DNA from: Gautieria morchelliformis
Taxonomy: Eukaryota > Basidiomycota > Agaricomycetes > Gomphales > Gomphaceae
Direction of reading: 5' to 3'
Length of the DNA: 64,000 bases
Assembly: GCA_015179125.1 (NCBI GenBank)
Contig: WHVA01000029.1
Location: forward strand, 124,001-188,000
In this document: piece after piece, positions 22,851 through 32,965 of the stretch
Layout: every line of letters begins with the position of its first letter
Position numbering within the stretch: the stretch's first letter is position 1
The notes under the pieces: model-generated
Seen by the model: the letters and a program-made list of their open reading frames with translations, nothing else
The model's database searches: none
Told to the model about the DNA's origin: nothing
Program-made: the position numbers and the translations under genes

Positions 22851-24002
22851 CCGACGCATCTTCCGCTTCCGGTGGACCATGTTCCGCATTTTCGGAAATT
22901 CCTCCGCAGTGGGCACTCCGCTTATGTCCGCAAGCGCGAGGAACTCTGGAAAGAGCTCGAGTTTTTCCTCTGTGGTCATAAGCCGGATATCGAAGGCTTG
23001 GGGGCACTCGCGAGCATAGTGGCCTGGTTGTCGACAGCGGAAGCAGGTGATAGTTCCATGGCCTTTTCCGTGCATGCGGTCAACATCCATCGGGGCAGGG
23101 CCACTCTTCGAGAGAGGAGGGCTATGGTTCCTAATAGGAGCAGGCGGAGCAAGCATCGGAAATATTTTCCGTGTGGGAATGAATGCGCTTCCGGGTTTTG
23201 GCACAGGTGGAGTAGGACGAGTGGAACTGCGTGTCATGTTCCAGCTCGTCTCCACGAAGGCCTCGTTTGCTTCCCTGTTCTGGGACACCCTCTGTGCAGC
23301 TTGGTACCACCCTTCCGGGTCATCAAAATCCGGAGCTCCATCCCCAAGCAGCGCAACTTGGTTCTGGAGTGTCGGATCAAGTCCTCGTCGGAATTTGATG
23401 ACGATCGTCTTGTCATCCTCATATTCCGCAAGGTCGATGAGCTCCTGGAAGCGATCGATGTAGTCGTCGACCGGATCCTTGGCCTGGTACCAGCTTGTCC
23501 CCTCGAGATTCGTAAGGGCTGTGAGCTGCTCGTTTTTCGGGCAGAACTGGTCGGAAAATGTCTTCTCGAAGGTGTCCCAGTCCCGGAAGTAGTTCCCCTT
23601 GCCCTTTGCTTCATGTCGGATCACCTTGTTTGCAAAACGGGCCGCGCGGTCCGATTTGAAAAAGGACAATGTCCAGTGAATCCGAGCCTGGTCGTTCGGA
23701 AAGAGGTCTCCGACAATGGCGAAGTAGATGCTGCATGTGTTGAAGAATGCGCGTCCCTTCTCCCGATCTCCGTCAAAGTCCGCCGGAGTTGCGGGTTTGA
23801 CCTTTGCTAACTTCGCGGACTTTCTCTCTTCCGCTAGTTCCACTTTTCCGAAATCCGGATCATCCAGCATTTCATTTCCACCACCTTGTGGAATATCTAA
23901 CTTAGCCAAAATCGCTTGTAAGGCTGTTTCAATCGTGTCGGTCTTCATCCGGTTCCGCGTCAATTCCTCCTCCATATTCCGAAGACGATCATCCGGATCC
24001 AT
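22842..24002 (-). CDS. gag: Gag protein of gypsy A
   Basis: Nucleocapsid/capsid precursor that packages the element RNA in cytoplasmic particles. The first ATG (24000-24002) starts MDPDDRLRNMEEELTRNR; an N-terminal helical segment is followed by the capsid-like region (RIHWTLSFFKSDRAARFANK) and a C-terminal zinc knuckle CFRCRQPGHYARECPQ with the CX2CX4HX4C pattern. About 386 residues, no internal stop. The frame is open upstream into the LTR but without ATG. Stop TGA at 22842; pol lies in the +1 frame with overlap, so a +1 frameshift, as in Ty3, is the likely route to Gag-Pol. Confidence 0.88.
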   Translation of the reverse strand: MDPDDRLRNMEEELTRNRMKTDTIETALQAILAKLDIPQGGGNEMLDDPDFGKVELAEERKSAKLAKVKPATPADFDGDREKGRAFFNTCSIYFAIVGDLFPNDQARIHWTLSFFKSDRAARFANKVIRHEAKGKGNYFRDWDTFEKTFSDQFCPKNEQLTALTNLEGTSWYQAKDPVDDYIDRFQELIDLAEYEDDKTIVIKFRRGLDPTLQNQVALLGDGAPDFDDPEGWYQAAQRVSQNREANEAFVETSWNMTRSSTRPTPPVPKPGSAFIPTRKIFPMLAPPAPIRNHSPPLSKSGPAPMDVDRMHGKGHGTITCFRCRQPGHYARECPQAFDIRLMTTEEKLELFPEFLALADISGVPTAEEFPKMRNMVHRKRKMRRIL

Positions 24003-24177
24003 GTTGGAAGGAGAAATATTGGACGGGATTTCTGAGGTTGGGAGCTCGACGTAAGAAGAGGGGCTGTCGTATGCTGTGTGTGCGGAAGAGGTTGCGATCT
24101 CCGAGTCGCTGTCTCCGATTCCGAACGCACCTATGGCGAATGCAACACGCAGTACGACCGCCGGTCCTCTAGGGGAG

Positions 24178-24187
24178 AGACTTTTCT
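24178..24187 (-). promoter_or_regulatory. Primer binding site of gypsy A, likely self-primed
   Basis: Two bases inside the 5' LTR the sense strand reads AGAAAAGTCT. This is not the TGG start of a tRNA-primed site. It is an exact reverse complement of AGACTTTTCT at the presumed 5' end of R in the 3' LTR, the arrangement used by Tf1/sushi-type elements that prime with their own mRNA 5' end. The match is seen; the mechanism is inferred. Confidence 0.6.
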
Positions 24188-24189
24188 GC

Positions 24190-24671
24190 TGTAAGGGCAA
24201 CCCTGGCTAGTTGTGGAGATCACACTACCACACAACTGACAAGGGGAAATCCAAAGTATGTATAAATGAACGGAGTATACAAGAGAGGGGATTCTCACCT
24301 GACAAGGGGAAATCCAAAGAGAAAAATCTAAGGACCCCCCAATGTCAGCGAGCCCGTATTCTACTACGCTGTGCAGCCAGGGACAACACTTGGCACCCGC
24401 CATCAACCCTGCATCCCCCTGACCCTTGATCGACCCTTGATGCCACCTATTATGCGAGTCGCTTGATTTCCGACACTGTTCCGGGAGTGGAAGTCGGAAA
24501 TTGGGGTGGAACTGGCAAGGCGAACAGAACTGGTGGAAGTTCTCCCAGAAGCGGAATCATTTCCGAAAGCGGAGGCGGAGATGGAATCAGAACCGGAAGC
24601 GGAGTCGGAAATGGAGTCGGAACTGGGTGTGGTGTCGGAACTGGAAATGGAAAACAGGGTGTCCCCTGACA
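24190..24671 (-). repeat. 5' LTR of gypsy A
   Basis: 482 bp, matching the 3' LTR except at three sites that I can see: TATAATA has become TAGAATA (24358-24364), AGACTTTTCT has become AGATTTTTCT (24320-24329), and GCGCAG reads GTGCAG near 24372. Two of the three changes hit the presumed promoter box and transcript start. Confidence 0.95.
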
Positions 24672-24676
24672 ATCCG

Positions 24677-24989
24677 CCTGACAAGACGCAAGTCCCGAAG
24701 CTGTATGGGATCTGCACTGGCAGCTGCAGCATACCTCAGTAGCCATTCCCGATTGACAGCCTGTGGCCGCACCTGCTGCGATATCATGGGCTAGCCGCAT
24801 GCTGCGCTCGTGGCCGCCTCCCCTGACCTGCCGCATGCTGGAATACAGTGGTATCTCCATAAAATTCAATGACTTGGCAGGTATTTTACATCTTATATAC
24901 CTGTTATTACTAGAATATTATCCTGAAATAGACTGCCATTTTCACTACATTTCATTGATCTTCTGCTGGCTTTGGGTGCACAAGTCACA
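24677..24989. other. Spacer between gypsy A and the copia element
   Basis: About 310 bp of unique-looking sequence with several GCATGCTG/CTGCAGC motifs; no gene. The two elements inserted independently, each with its own target duplication. Confidence 0.6.
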
Positions 24990-24994
24990 GAAAA

Positions 24995-25482
24995 TGTTGG
25001 GTGCATTTATGCTCCTGCACCAAAATCAAGCATAATATATTCAATTTATTGTGTGGTGTTTCAATATTTTCTCATACTGTTCTTGTACCATGCATCCATT
25101 TCTCTGCTTATTTTCGAAATTTTCTAGTCACTCCCTATCTCTCCATTTCATTCTGTTATTTCTACTTTCGCAGGCGGCTGCACCCAGCGGAGTTTGAAAC
25201 GACTTCGACGCGCGAGCCCTTGGGCGCTAAAGGGCCGGGTGCAAGTATATGCCTTCTGAGACAGGATTACACTCCTCTCTCAGTGACAATAAATTCACTG
25301 AGAGAGGCGAGTAGTATCTTTCATATTTACATAGCATGTTGACTGAAAATCATGTAGTATATTTGATTCTAGGTACTGTATTAATATATCAGTGACAATA
25401 AATTCACTGAGAGAGTATATTTGATTCTAGCTTTCTAAGAACTCTACCGAACCTTCCCTGCCATAGCCCCTAGTTGCTAACA
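24995..25482 (+). repeat. 5' LTR of copia element
   Basis: 488 bp, TGTTGGGTGC to GTTGCTAACA. Contains two copies of CAGTGACAATAAATTCACTG, a small palindromic motif, near 25280 and 25391. Confidence 0.95.
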
Positions 25483-25499
25483 AGGGTTATGGGCCCCGC
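25483..25499 (+). promoter_or_regulatory. Primer binding site of the copia element (initiator-Met tRNA half molecule)
   Basis: Directly after the LTR the sequence reads AGGGTTATGGGCCCCGC, whose GGTTATGGGCCC core complements the anticodon arm of initiator methionine tRNA. This is the internal, half-tRNA site known from Drosophila copia and yeast Ty5, not the usual 3'-end site. The gag ATG (25489) overlaps it. Confidence 0.7.
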
Positions 25500-25716
25500 A
25501 GACACTTCACAGAAGCTTTTGGGTGTGGAGAAGCTTGCAACAGATGGAAGTAATTGGCCTCTGTGGCGAGCTACTCTCACAAGTTATTTTGAGTCCAAAA
25601 ATCTACTCAGGCATATAGAAGGGAGAGCCATTCGACCTCCTGATCCTCCAATCATGCCCCCAGGCCATATTCTCACAGCCGCGCACAATTCGTGCAGCCA
25701 ACAAAGGCACTTTTGA
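25489..25716 (+). pseudogene. gag: N-terminal remnant of copia Gag
   Basis: ATG overlaps the primer site. The frame gives KLATDGSNWPLWRATLTSYF, the typical N-terminus of copia Gag, then SKNLLRHIEGRAIRPPDPP and stops at 25716 after frame-shifted sequence. The rest of Gag and the protease start are deleted; the junction lies near 25680. Confidence 0.85.
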
Positions 25717-28700
25717 TGCCTTCGGTTCAGGCTCACTTGTGCTATCTAACAAGGTCGGAGATAAGACTGTGAACATTACATTGAAGGATACGTTCTACGC
25801 GCCAAAAATGGCTGTTACCCTGATCTCGATCGGCCGGTGCGATGATGCAGGCTATAACACACAAATAGCTGATCAGAAGTGCACAATATCCAATCGTAAA
25901 GGCAGGATATTGATGCAAGCACCGAAGCTGAATGGCTTATATCGATTTGATTTACAACACACAAGTGCCGAAGCGCATGTATGCGCATCAGCCATGGAGA
26001 TACATCAAAAAATGGGGCACATTTCACAAAAGTCCCTACAGCACTTGCTCAACCGTGGCATGATATTAGGCATTGAATTGAGCTCAAAAGGTGACAAGGT
26101 TGTTTGCGATGCGTGCATTCAGGCGAAGATTGCACGTAAATCACTTCCTCAGGAACCCAGAAGCCGATCATCAAAATTCGGTGACAGAATTTATTCTGAT
26201 GTCTGGGGACCAGCGAGACACTCCACAATTGACAAGAAATCCTATTATGTGTCTTTCATTGACGACTACTCAAGAGAATCGGTTATCTAGTTGATGGCAA
26301 ACAAATCGGAAGCATTTTCAAAATACAAACTCTACGAGGCCTTGATGCTTCGACAGAGGAATATGCACATCAAAGCACTTGTTTCCGACAGAGGGGGCGA
26401 ATATACAAGCTCAGAATTTGAACAGCATTTGGCCAAGCAAGGCACGAAGCATCGGTTAACCGTGCACGACACCCCAGAGTCAAATGGTGTTGCTGAACGT
26501 TTAAACCGAACTCTAGTTGAAAGAGCTCGTGCCATGCTATTGGAATCAAGTCTTCCTAAGACTCTATGGGGGCATGCAATTTTGCATGCCAACTATCTTA
26601 GGAATCGGACACACACAAGAGCTTTGCCAGACAAAACCCCTTTTGAAATGATCCATCACGAGAAACCGAACCTGAAAGACATACACGTGTGGGGAATTGA
26701 AGTCTACGTTAAAGTCAAAGAGGGAAACAAACTAGCAGCCCGTGCCAAAAGAGCTCGGTGGATAGGAATCTCTGGACAGAGCCATGGTCACTGCATCTAC
26801 TGGCCTGACTCTCAGAAGGTTTCTGTCGAGCGGAATATTATATTTGACTCAGAGATGAAGGGGGGCAAAGCTCCAATCATTTCTATTGAAGAGTCACAGC
26901 TACCTACGTCCAGAAAAATGGTACAGGCCATCTCGGCGCCAGCACCTATGCCTAGCCGCTTAGTCAGCGAAGAGGCAAAGATCGAGGAAATTGATGATGA
27001 TGAACCAGAGGAACGTCTGAAAGAGCTGCAACCCAGTCAGACTGTTGATATTAGACCTAAAGAAGCTGCTCCAACGAGGAGAAGCGAGAGAATCCGTCAG
27101 CAGCTGGTGCAGCCGGCCCCAAGTGGTCCCGTAACAAGATCTCAAACTAAGAGACATGCTGGTGCAGATATCACTACACTAGCTTACGAGGACATTGAGG
27201 ACCATCAAGACAAATTATTCGAACAAGATTTATCCTCTGTTACTGACGGCATCAGTGATTATAACCTTGCCATCAGTACACTTTCGACCTCCGATCAAAA
27301 CAAAGATAATGTGCTGCCGGATTTAAATCAGACCGAGCCTAGCAATGCAGATGAAGCCTTAAATGATCCTATGTGGAAAGCATCGATGGATAAAGAGTAT
27401 AAGGTGCTACTCGACAAAGGTGTATGGGAAGTGGTTAAACCACCTCCTGGAGCAAATATTGTCGGAAATAGATGGGTATTCCTCTGGAAACGCAATCCAG
27501 AAGGTGAACCCATCACACCTAGATCGAGGATGGTCGCCCAAGGCTTTACACAAAGTTTTGGAGTCGACTACAATGAAACCTATGCACCTGTTGCTCGGAT
27601 GACTTCCTTACGGATTATATGTGCCATTGCTGCCAGGAACAACTGGCCTATTCACCAAATGGATGTGGACAGTGCGTATTTGAATGCTACACTGCCAGAA
27701 CCTATTTACATGAGACAGCCGTATGGATATGAGACCGGAGACAAAGACGATGTCCTCCTGCTGAAGAAAGCACTTTACGGCCTCAAACAATCTGGAAGGG
27801 AATGGTACAAACGTCTGAGTGGTGAATTTCTCAAGTTAGGATTCACTAAATCAGCTTCGGATGGAGCTGTATTTTGCAGACGTGGACCGAGAGGGCATGC
27901 GATTATTGCGACAGCAGTAGACGACCTCACTATCACAGCTGAGAGTCAACCAATCCTCGATGGGGTAAAGCATGATCTTGCCCAGATCTTCAGTATGAAA
28001 GATCTAGGCGAGATTCATTGGCTTTTGAACCTCAAAATCGAAAGAGATTGGAATAACAAATCGATTGCAATATCACAAGCTGCATACATCCAAAAAATCA
28101 TCAAAAAATTCAATCTGGATGATGCCAAAACATTTTCCACGCCTCTCGACCCAGCCGTTAAATTATCCAGAGACCAATGCCCTTCTACAGATGAAGACAA
28201 AGAGAAGATGTCAAGAATTCCATACAGACAAGCGATAGGATCATTGATGTGGGCAGCAGTAGCCACTCGACCGGACATTGCGTTCGCAGTGTCATTACTT
28301 TCTCAATTCCTCGAAAACCCAGGTCCAACACATTGGCATGCAGTCAAACGTGTCTTTAAATATCTAAAAGGCACGATGGACTACAAATTGACACTTGGGA
28401 AGAATCGAGACGGCCTCATTGGGTATTCAGATGCGGATTGGGCTTCTCAAGAGCACAGGCACTCATACTCGGCTTATATTTTTCAGATTGATGGAGGGAC
28501 AGTATCATGGAGTTGTCAAAAACAATCCATAGTAGCCCTATCATCAACTGAAGCCGAATTCGTTGCTCTGACTCATGCGAGCAAAGAAGCCTTATGGATG
28601 CGCCACTTTATTTCTGAAGTATTCCAACCGCTGAATTGTCCCATCAAACTTTATTCAGACAATCAATCAGCCATTGCCATTGTCTATGGCACTCAACGAC

Positions 28701-28873
28701 ACACGAGGACCAAGCATTTCGACATTAGATTATATTTCATCCGAGATATAGTCGAAGATGAAGAAATTAAGCTTGTGTACCTACCAACGGAACACATGCT
28801 AGCCGATCTTCTCACTAAAGGACTTCCTAGTCCTAGAGTGAGAATCCTCAACGAGAAAATCGGAATATATTAA
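25685..28873 (+). pseudogene. pol: Copia Pol (partial protease, integrase, RT, RNase H) with one TAG stop
   Basis: Frame resumes within protease at RTIRAANKGTFDAFGSG and FYAPKMAVTLISIGR. Integrase finger HQKMGHISQKSLQHLL...CDACIQAK, core with IYSDVWGPAR, SFIDDYSRESVI then TAG (26288-26290) where TGG is expected, then DRGGEYTSSEF and ESNGVAERLNRTL. Reverse transcriptase from WVFLWKRNPEGEPITPRSRM, with MDVDSAYLNATLPEPIY and TAVDDLTI at the YVDD position. RNase H: GYSDADWASQ, STEAEFVALTHASKEALWM, TKHFDIRLYFIRD. Apart from the single stop and the missing start it is open to 28873, fitting a copy mobilised by proteins supplied in trans. Confidence 0.92.
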
Positions 28874-28886
28874 GCTTGAGGGGGCG

Positions 28887-29374
28887 TGTTGGGTGCATTT
28901 ATGCTCCTGCACCAAAATCAAGCATAATATATTCAATTTATTGTGTGGTGTTTCAATATTTTCTCATACTGTTCTTGTACCATGCATCCATTTCTCTGCT
29001 TATTTTCGAAATTTTCTAGTCACTCCCTATCTCTCCATTTCATTCTGTTATTTCTACTTTCGCAGGCGGCTGCACCCAGCGGAGTTTGAAACGACTTCGA
29101 CGCGCGAGCCCTTGGGCGCTAAAGGGCCGGGTGCAAGTATATGCCTTCTGAGACAGGATTACACTCCTCTCTCAGTGACAATAAATTCACTGAGAGAGGC
29201 GAGTAGTATATTTCATATTTACATAGCATGTTGACTGAAAATCATGTAGTATATTTGATTCTAGGTACTGTATTAATATATCAGTGACAATAAATTCACT
29301 GAGAGAGTATATTTGATTCTAGCTTTCTAAGAACTCTACCGAACCTTCCCTGCCATAGCCCCTAGTTGCTAACA
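28887..29374 (+). repeat. 3' LTR of copia element
   Basis: 488 bp, one visible difference from the 5' LTR. Preceded by the purine tract GAGGGGGCG (28878-28886), the plus-strand priming site. Confidence 0.95.
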
Positions 29375-29480
29375 GAAAATTCACCTTCTAGCTCAGGCTC
29401 TAACAAATGAAAAACGGCGAAGAAATCATGGAGTGTCGGCAGCACTTGTCTGGACAATGCAATGATATTGCCCCATATTT

Positions 29481-29850
29481 CAGTGCTACATACTCAGGAA
29501 TGCAGTGAGCCACCCATGGGTATTTCCACTCTTGTTACACTGAGTTATTGGTGTATTTGACCTGACATTGCATGATTACCCCATGAAACCTCGGTGGTAA
29601 CTCATTATAGTGTCTATGATATAAACACTGAATTTGTATGATATTATTACCTAAATCCAATGATTTAAACATGGAAATACCATACTAATTCACTGAAATT
29701 ACATGATATGGGCACTGAAATAAACTCATGGGTATAAACACTTTTCCACTGAAAGCAATTCAGTGGATTATGCACAGAACGCAGTGATTTAGCCACTGAA
29801 ATTTCAATGGTTGAAACTAAAGGTTTTCAGTGGTTCCGCTATCCACAGTG
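29481..29850. repeat. CAGTG/CACTG-rich sequence, locus 1
   Basis: Twelve CAGTG or CACTG pentamers in 370 bp (starting 29481, 29503, 29538, 29626, 29691, 29713, 29747, 29761, 29782, 29794, 29828, 29846), where less than one is expected. Non-coding. The same motif dominates the repeats at 31420-31845 and 47930-48355, so this may be a related non-autonomous transposon. Confidence 0.5.
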
Positions 29851-31081
29851 TGAAGGCTGGCCTCACTCAAATCGCACTACATTACGCATGGCTGAAGAGC
29901 GGCCTGGAAGAAGTGAGCCAAGGGTGTTCCAGGAAGAGAATAATAACGGGTACTTGGCATCCCGGAACACTGTTCTGACGGTACCCGATATTATTCATAA
30001 ACCTAAGATAGTATGGACACTGCAGTAATACACAGTTCACCGGGCCTTGTGCCGGCCGGCATCAACAGCCACTGACTTTCGGCAGTCCACGCTGGCAATT
30101 ACCATTTGCAGCACTCGCGTGTAAAGAATTAAGAGTATCTAGGAGTTTTATCGAGAGATAATATGATTCAGACTTCAATGTGAAGTCGAATCGAGTGTGC
30201 AGTTGTTTTGGTGAGAATAGATCACGCAGAGTGTATGCGCACTAAGGCGAGTGTAATGCAGATGAATGAGTCTCGAGGTGAAGATTAATGTGTGAAAATG
30301 ATGAGTTCAATTGACTAACGAGTATGATATATAGTGCAGCTATTTATCTATTGCATGGGATGTGCTATGATATAAGAGGAATGAGAGTGGGGATGAGCAT
30401 GTGTGTGCGGCTCGGGGGTTGGTGCGCAGGATGCTGCGGTGGGTACGTACTATGTGAGTTGGAAGGAGTGTGGTTCTAACTAAGGGCATCAGATGTGTGA
30501 TGATTGGAAATGGAGAATGTGTGTGATTAAAGGTATCAGAACTGAGATGTGTCTGTTTGAAGGAAGGTGTAGGACGAGAGTAGTAAGGAGGGAATGACGT
30601 GCATGGACTGAGCATCGAGCCGCTCCACGGATCAACGCATCTCGGGCTCAGGGTTCAGGGGTGGACCCGCAGATCGTTGAGTTGGTTGCGCATTCGTGAG
30701 TCGATGGGACATTGTGGTGGATCATGTGGATATGTGTGTGTTCAAGGGGAAAGCTGGTGATCAGTGGCACGTGTGTGTTGCGGGTAGGAAGGATTAGATA
30801 GGTTGAGGAGAAGTATGAATGATGTTTTCGGAATAGAATTGTGACATTGCGCGCACTTGCACCCACCCTCGATCAGCACCACACACTGCTGCGCATTGTC
30901 ACACAATGCGTGGCACCGTGGTTCAACACATCCCATCAGACGTCGCTCACACCCAACGTGCCATACACTCACGTGTCCATCTGCACCCCACCCTGTTTCA
31001 TCCACACCCAGCACCCAATCGTGGCCACTGGTGCTCCTCCCCGTGGCATCTGATCGTAAGCACGATGCTGCCCTCACCAAC
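29851..31081. other. Unassigned region with no recognised gene
   Basis: Short open frames on both strands but none with a recognisable family. From about 30130 to 30350 the sequence is AT-rich with a TATATAG near 30330. CA/TG-rich stretches follow. It might hold degraded transposon ends. Confidence 0.35.
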
Positions 31082-31171
31082 AAAGACCAAATAACTTGGT
31101 GTGCATGTCTTCCCCCCATTTCGGCCAAAGACCAAATAACTTGGTGTGCATGTCTTCCCCCCATTCCCGCC
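31082..31171. repeat. 45-bp tandem duplication
   Basis: Two adjacent copies of a 45-bp unit beginning AAAGACCAAATAACTTGGTG and ending near CCCATT(T/C)C(G/C)GCC. Only a few positions differ, so the duplication is recent. Confidence 0.85.
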
Positions 31172-31419
31172 ATGGTTTTTCATAAGCTGAGTCTGCACAT
31201 CTCTCACTAATACTGACCAATTCACGACGATTGAAATCCCCAGCTCACCGACTGGCAATTCAGACGAACCAACCTTTTCCAATGCCACTTCGTATTTATC
31301 CTCCTACAGCACATCTCACTGTCCTCCATTCCACCCTTGTCTCATTTTCACAAGTAAGTCTCGTGCTTTGAAATGTCTCCACTCAGACTTACGGTACCCC
31401 TTGTCCAAGTGTTTGGCTG

Positions 31420-31845
31420 CGTACTTGTCGTCCTACCATCTGCTTCGTGCCTTTCGCTACCTCAAGTACAACCGAATTTTGCCCTTGTTCCCACGATTGT
31501 AGGTACACTGTCTATAGCTGGGCAGTGATGAACTGCTGCCTGGAATGTGTTCTCTTTTCAGCTCCTACAGCAGTGTATACTAGCACTTGATACCAGTGAA
31601 TTATATACTTATAATTTGAACTTCTAAGTAGTGATTGGACACTGATAAGCAGTGCCTAATTGTACTTTCAAAGTCATTTTGTTGACTGCACATCAGTGCG
31701 TGCCTTCCAACTTCGCCGCGCTTCATCGAAGCCACTGCGGACCAGTATCCAAGCACTGGTCCACAGTGGTTTTGACGTTATCAGTCCCTCCGGAACTGAT
31801 GACAAGTGCCTTTCTTCCTGCAGTGGTCTGAGGTTTCCTGGGTGC
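31420..31845 (+). repeat. Dispersed repeat, copy 1 (CAGTG-rich)
   Basis: Matches 47930-48355 in the same orientation over about 420 bp: CTACCATCTNNTTNGTG, CTTTCGCTAC, TTGACTGCACATCAGTG-like, CACTGGTCCACAGTGG and CTTCCTGCAG landmarks occur in the same order. Eleven CAGTG/CACTG pentamers fall in 31506-31825. Non-coding; probably a non-autonomous DNA transposon. Confidence 0.65.
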
Positions 31846-32210
31846 CACCGCTGGACTCCCTGGCATGGATCGTTTCCCCCTGTGAGGCATGATGGGTAGA
31901 AACGTGGACATGTACCGATATCCGCTGTTTATTAGCCGAGGGAAGTCCTCACTACTGGCCACGTGTTGCGGGTCTGCCCTGCGTCGGTGTTCGAGGCCGT
32001 GAGGTACAGGTCGGCCGTGGACAGCATCAGTCAGCACGGCCGAGTACCATCGCGTGGTGGTACATGCTGGTGGCCAGCGCTGCGTACCGGCGATTACCAC
32101 CGTTTAGCACCACGCGGCGCTAACCCCTGTGAGCCGTGTATAACTCCGTAGCTGTGTCTAGATGAGAAAATACAATGCCTTGGGAGTGAGGAGAGCTTAC
32201 CTCGTCGCAC

Positions 32211-32580
32211 GTTTGTTAAGATCCACTCGGATCCCACCAGCATGACATACGGATTTGTTTGGCGCCCTCGATAAGAGCAAAGTATTCGGCCTCCATGGTG
32301 GGTAACGCGATGGTGTTTCTTGGTCAGGCCCTACTTACTTAGCCACGTGTTCGAGACTGGGGTCTCGGGACCTTATTCTGTCCGCATCACGTGATCCTTT
32401 CGGGTACCTGAGCACGTGCTTGATTGCCACTGCTCCGTAAGTATGATGATGTGCATGGTGAAGTGGCTGAGATGCTGTACCGTGAATGTCAAACCGCGCT
32501 GAGTGCATACCGATAACCTTGCACTCGGGCCTGTCGAATCTATAGACTATAGGTGCAGTGAGTCTGGTCCTTCTCAAGTG
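32211..32580 (-). pseudogene. Decayed Ty1/copia fragment (RT end to RNase H)
   Basis: Minus-strand reading gives HHTYGAVAIKHVLRYPKGSR (about 32400-32460), corresponding to the H..A.KHVLRYLKGT motif after copia reverse transcriptase, and further on MEAEYFALIEGAKQIRM (about 32250-32300), the RNase H STAEAEY motif. Frameshifts separate the two. No LTRs are recognised next to it. Confidence 0.65.
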
Positions 32581-32775
32581 CGTCCTTGACTTCTTGTTGA
32601 CAGTTCCACCCGGCTAGTCTGAGACCCGGTGTCCTGTGAATGTCAAATAGGGTCGCGTGATGAGTGCCGCATACCGGTGGCCTTGCACTCGGGCCTGTCG
32701 ACTCTATAGGTGCGGTGGGTTTCGTCCTTGTGCGTTCTCGACAGTTCCACCCGGGTAGTCTGAGACCGTATCCTT
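32479..32775. repeat. Imperfect tandem duplication of about 155 bp
   Basis: The blocks GAATGTCAAA, CCTTGCACTCGGGCCTGTCG, GACAGTTCCACCCGG and TAGTCTGAGACC occur in the same order twice (about 32479-32625 and 32637-32770). The second copy lacks about 15-20 bp. It lies just upstream of the terpene cyclase gene. Confidence 0.8.
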
Positions 32776-32907
32776 CACGGGTGAGGCACAGTTCGGAGGT
32801 TCTGTGAACTTCATGTGCTGTGTATGTCCCCCGTTATTTCCTCGTGGTGGAACATGGAACGTATGCAAAGTCTATTTGTGACTATCTACTCTGCCACACC
32901 TTCAGCC

Positions 32908-32917
32908 TATATATATT
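32908..32917 (+). promoter_or_regulatory. Probable TATA box of the terpene cyclase gene
   Basis: TATATATATT ends about 49 nt before the ATG at 32966 in a pyrimidine-rich context with CCACACC upstream. Position fits a core promoter with a very short 5' leader. Confidence 0.45.
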
Positions 32918-32965
32918 ATCTGTCTCGCCGAATCTATCTCATACCACCTGGATCGTTGCTGTAGG

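Larger units (their letters stand above)
18434..24671 (-). mobile_element. Full-length Ty3/gypsy retrotransposon (chromovirus), family A
   Basis: A 6238-bp element transcribed leftwards. LTRs 24190-24671 (5') and 18434-18915 (3') begin TG and end CA as displayed; target duplication ATCCG at 18429-18433 and 24672-24676. Gene order gag, protease, reverse transcriptase, RNase H, integrase, chromodomain defines a chromovirus. The two LTRs differ at three positions that I see in 482 bp, so insertion was fairly recent, yet pol carries two TGA stops. Related remnants in the window: solo LTRs at 5588-6025 and 40884-41373, and the decayed family B copy at 42419-46650. Confidence 0.97.
24995..29374 (+). 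mobile_element. Ty1/copia retrotransposon, recent but internally deleted
   Basis: 4380-bp element read rightwards. LTRs 24995-25482 and 28887-29374, target duplication GAAAA at 24990-24994 and 29375-29379. I see one difference between the 488-bp LTRs (near 25318 C versus A in the right copy), so the insertion is very young. Order integrase, reverse transcriptase, RNase H is copia-type. Only the first part of gag remains, fused to the middle of protease, so the copy lacks most of gag including the zinc knuckle and the protease active site. Confidence 0.97.

Noticed and set aside
25001-25342. 113-codon open frame repeated exactly at 28893-29234
   Set aside because: Both copies are simply the same stretch of the copia LTR.
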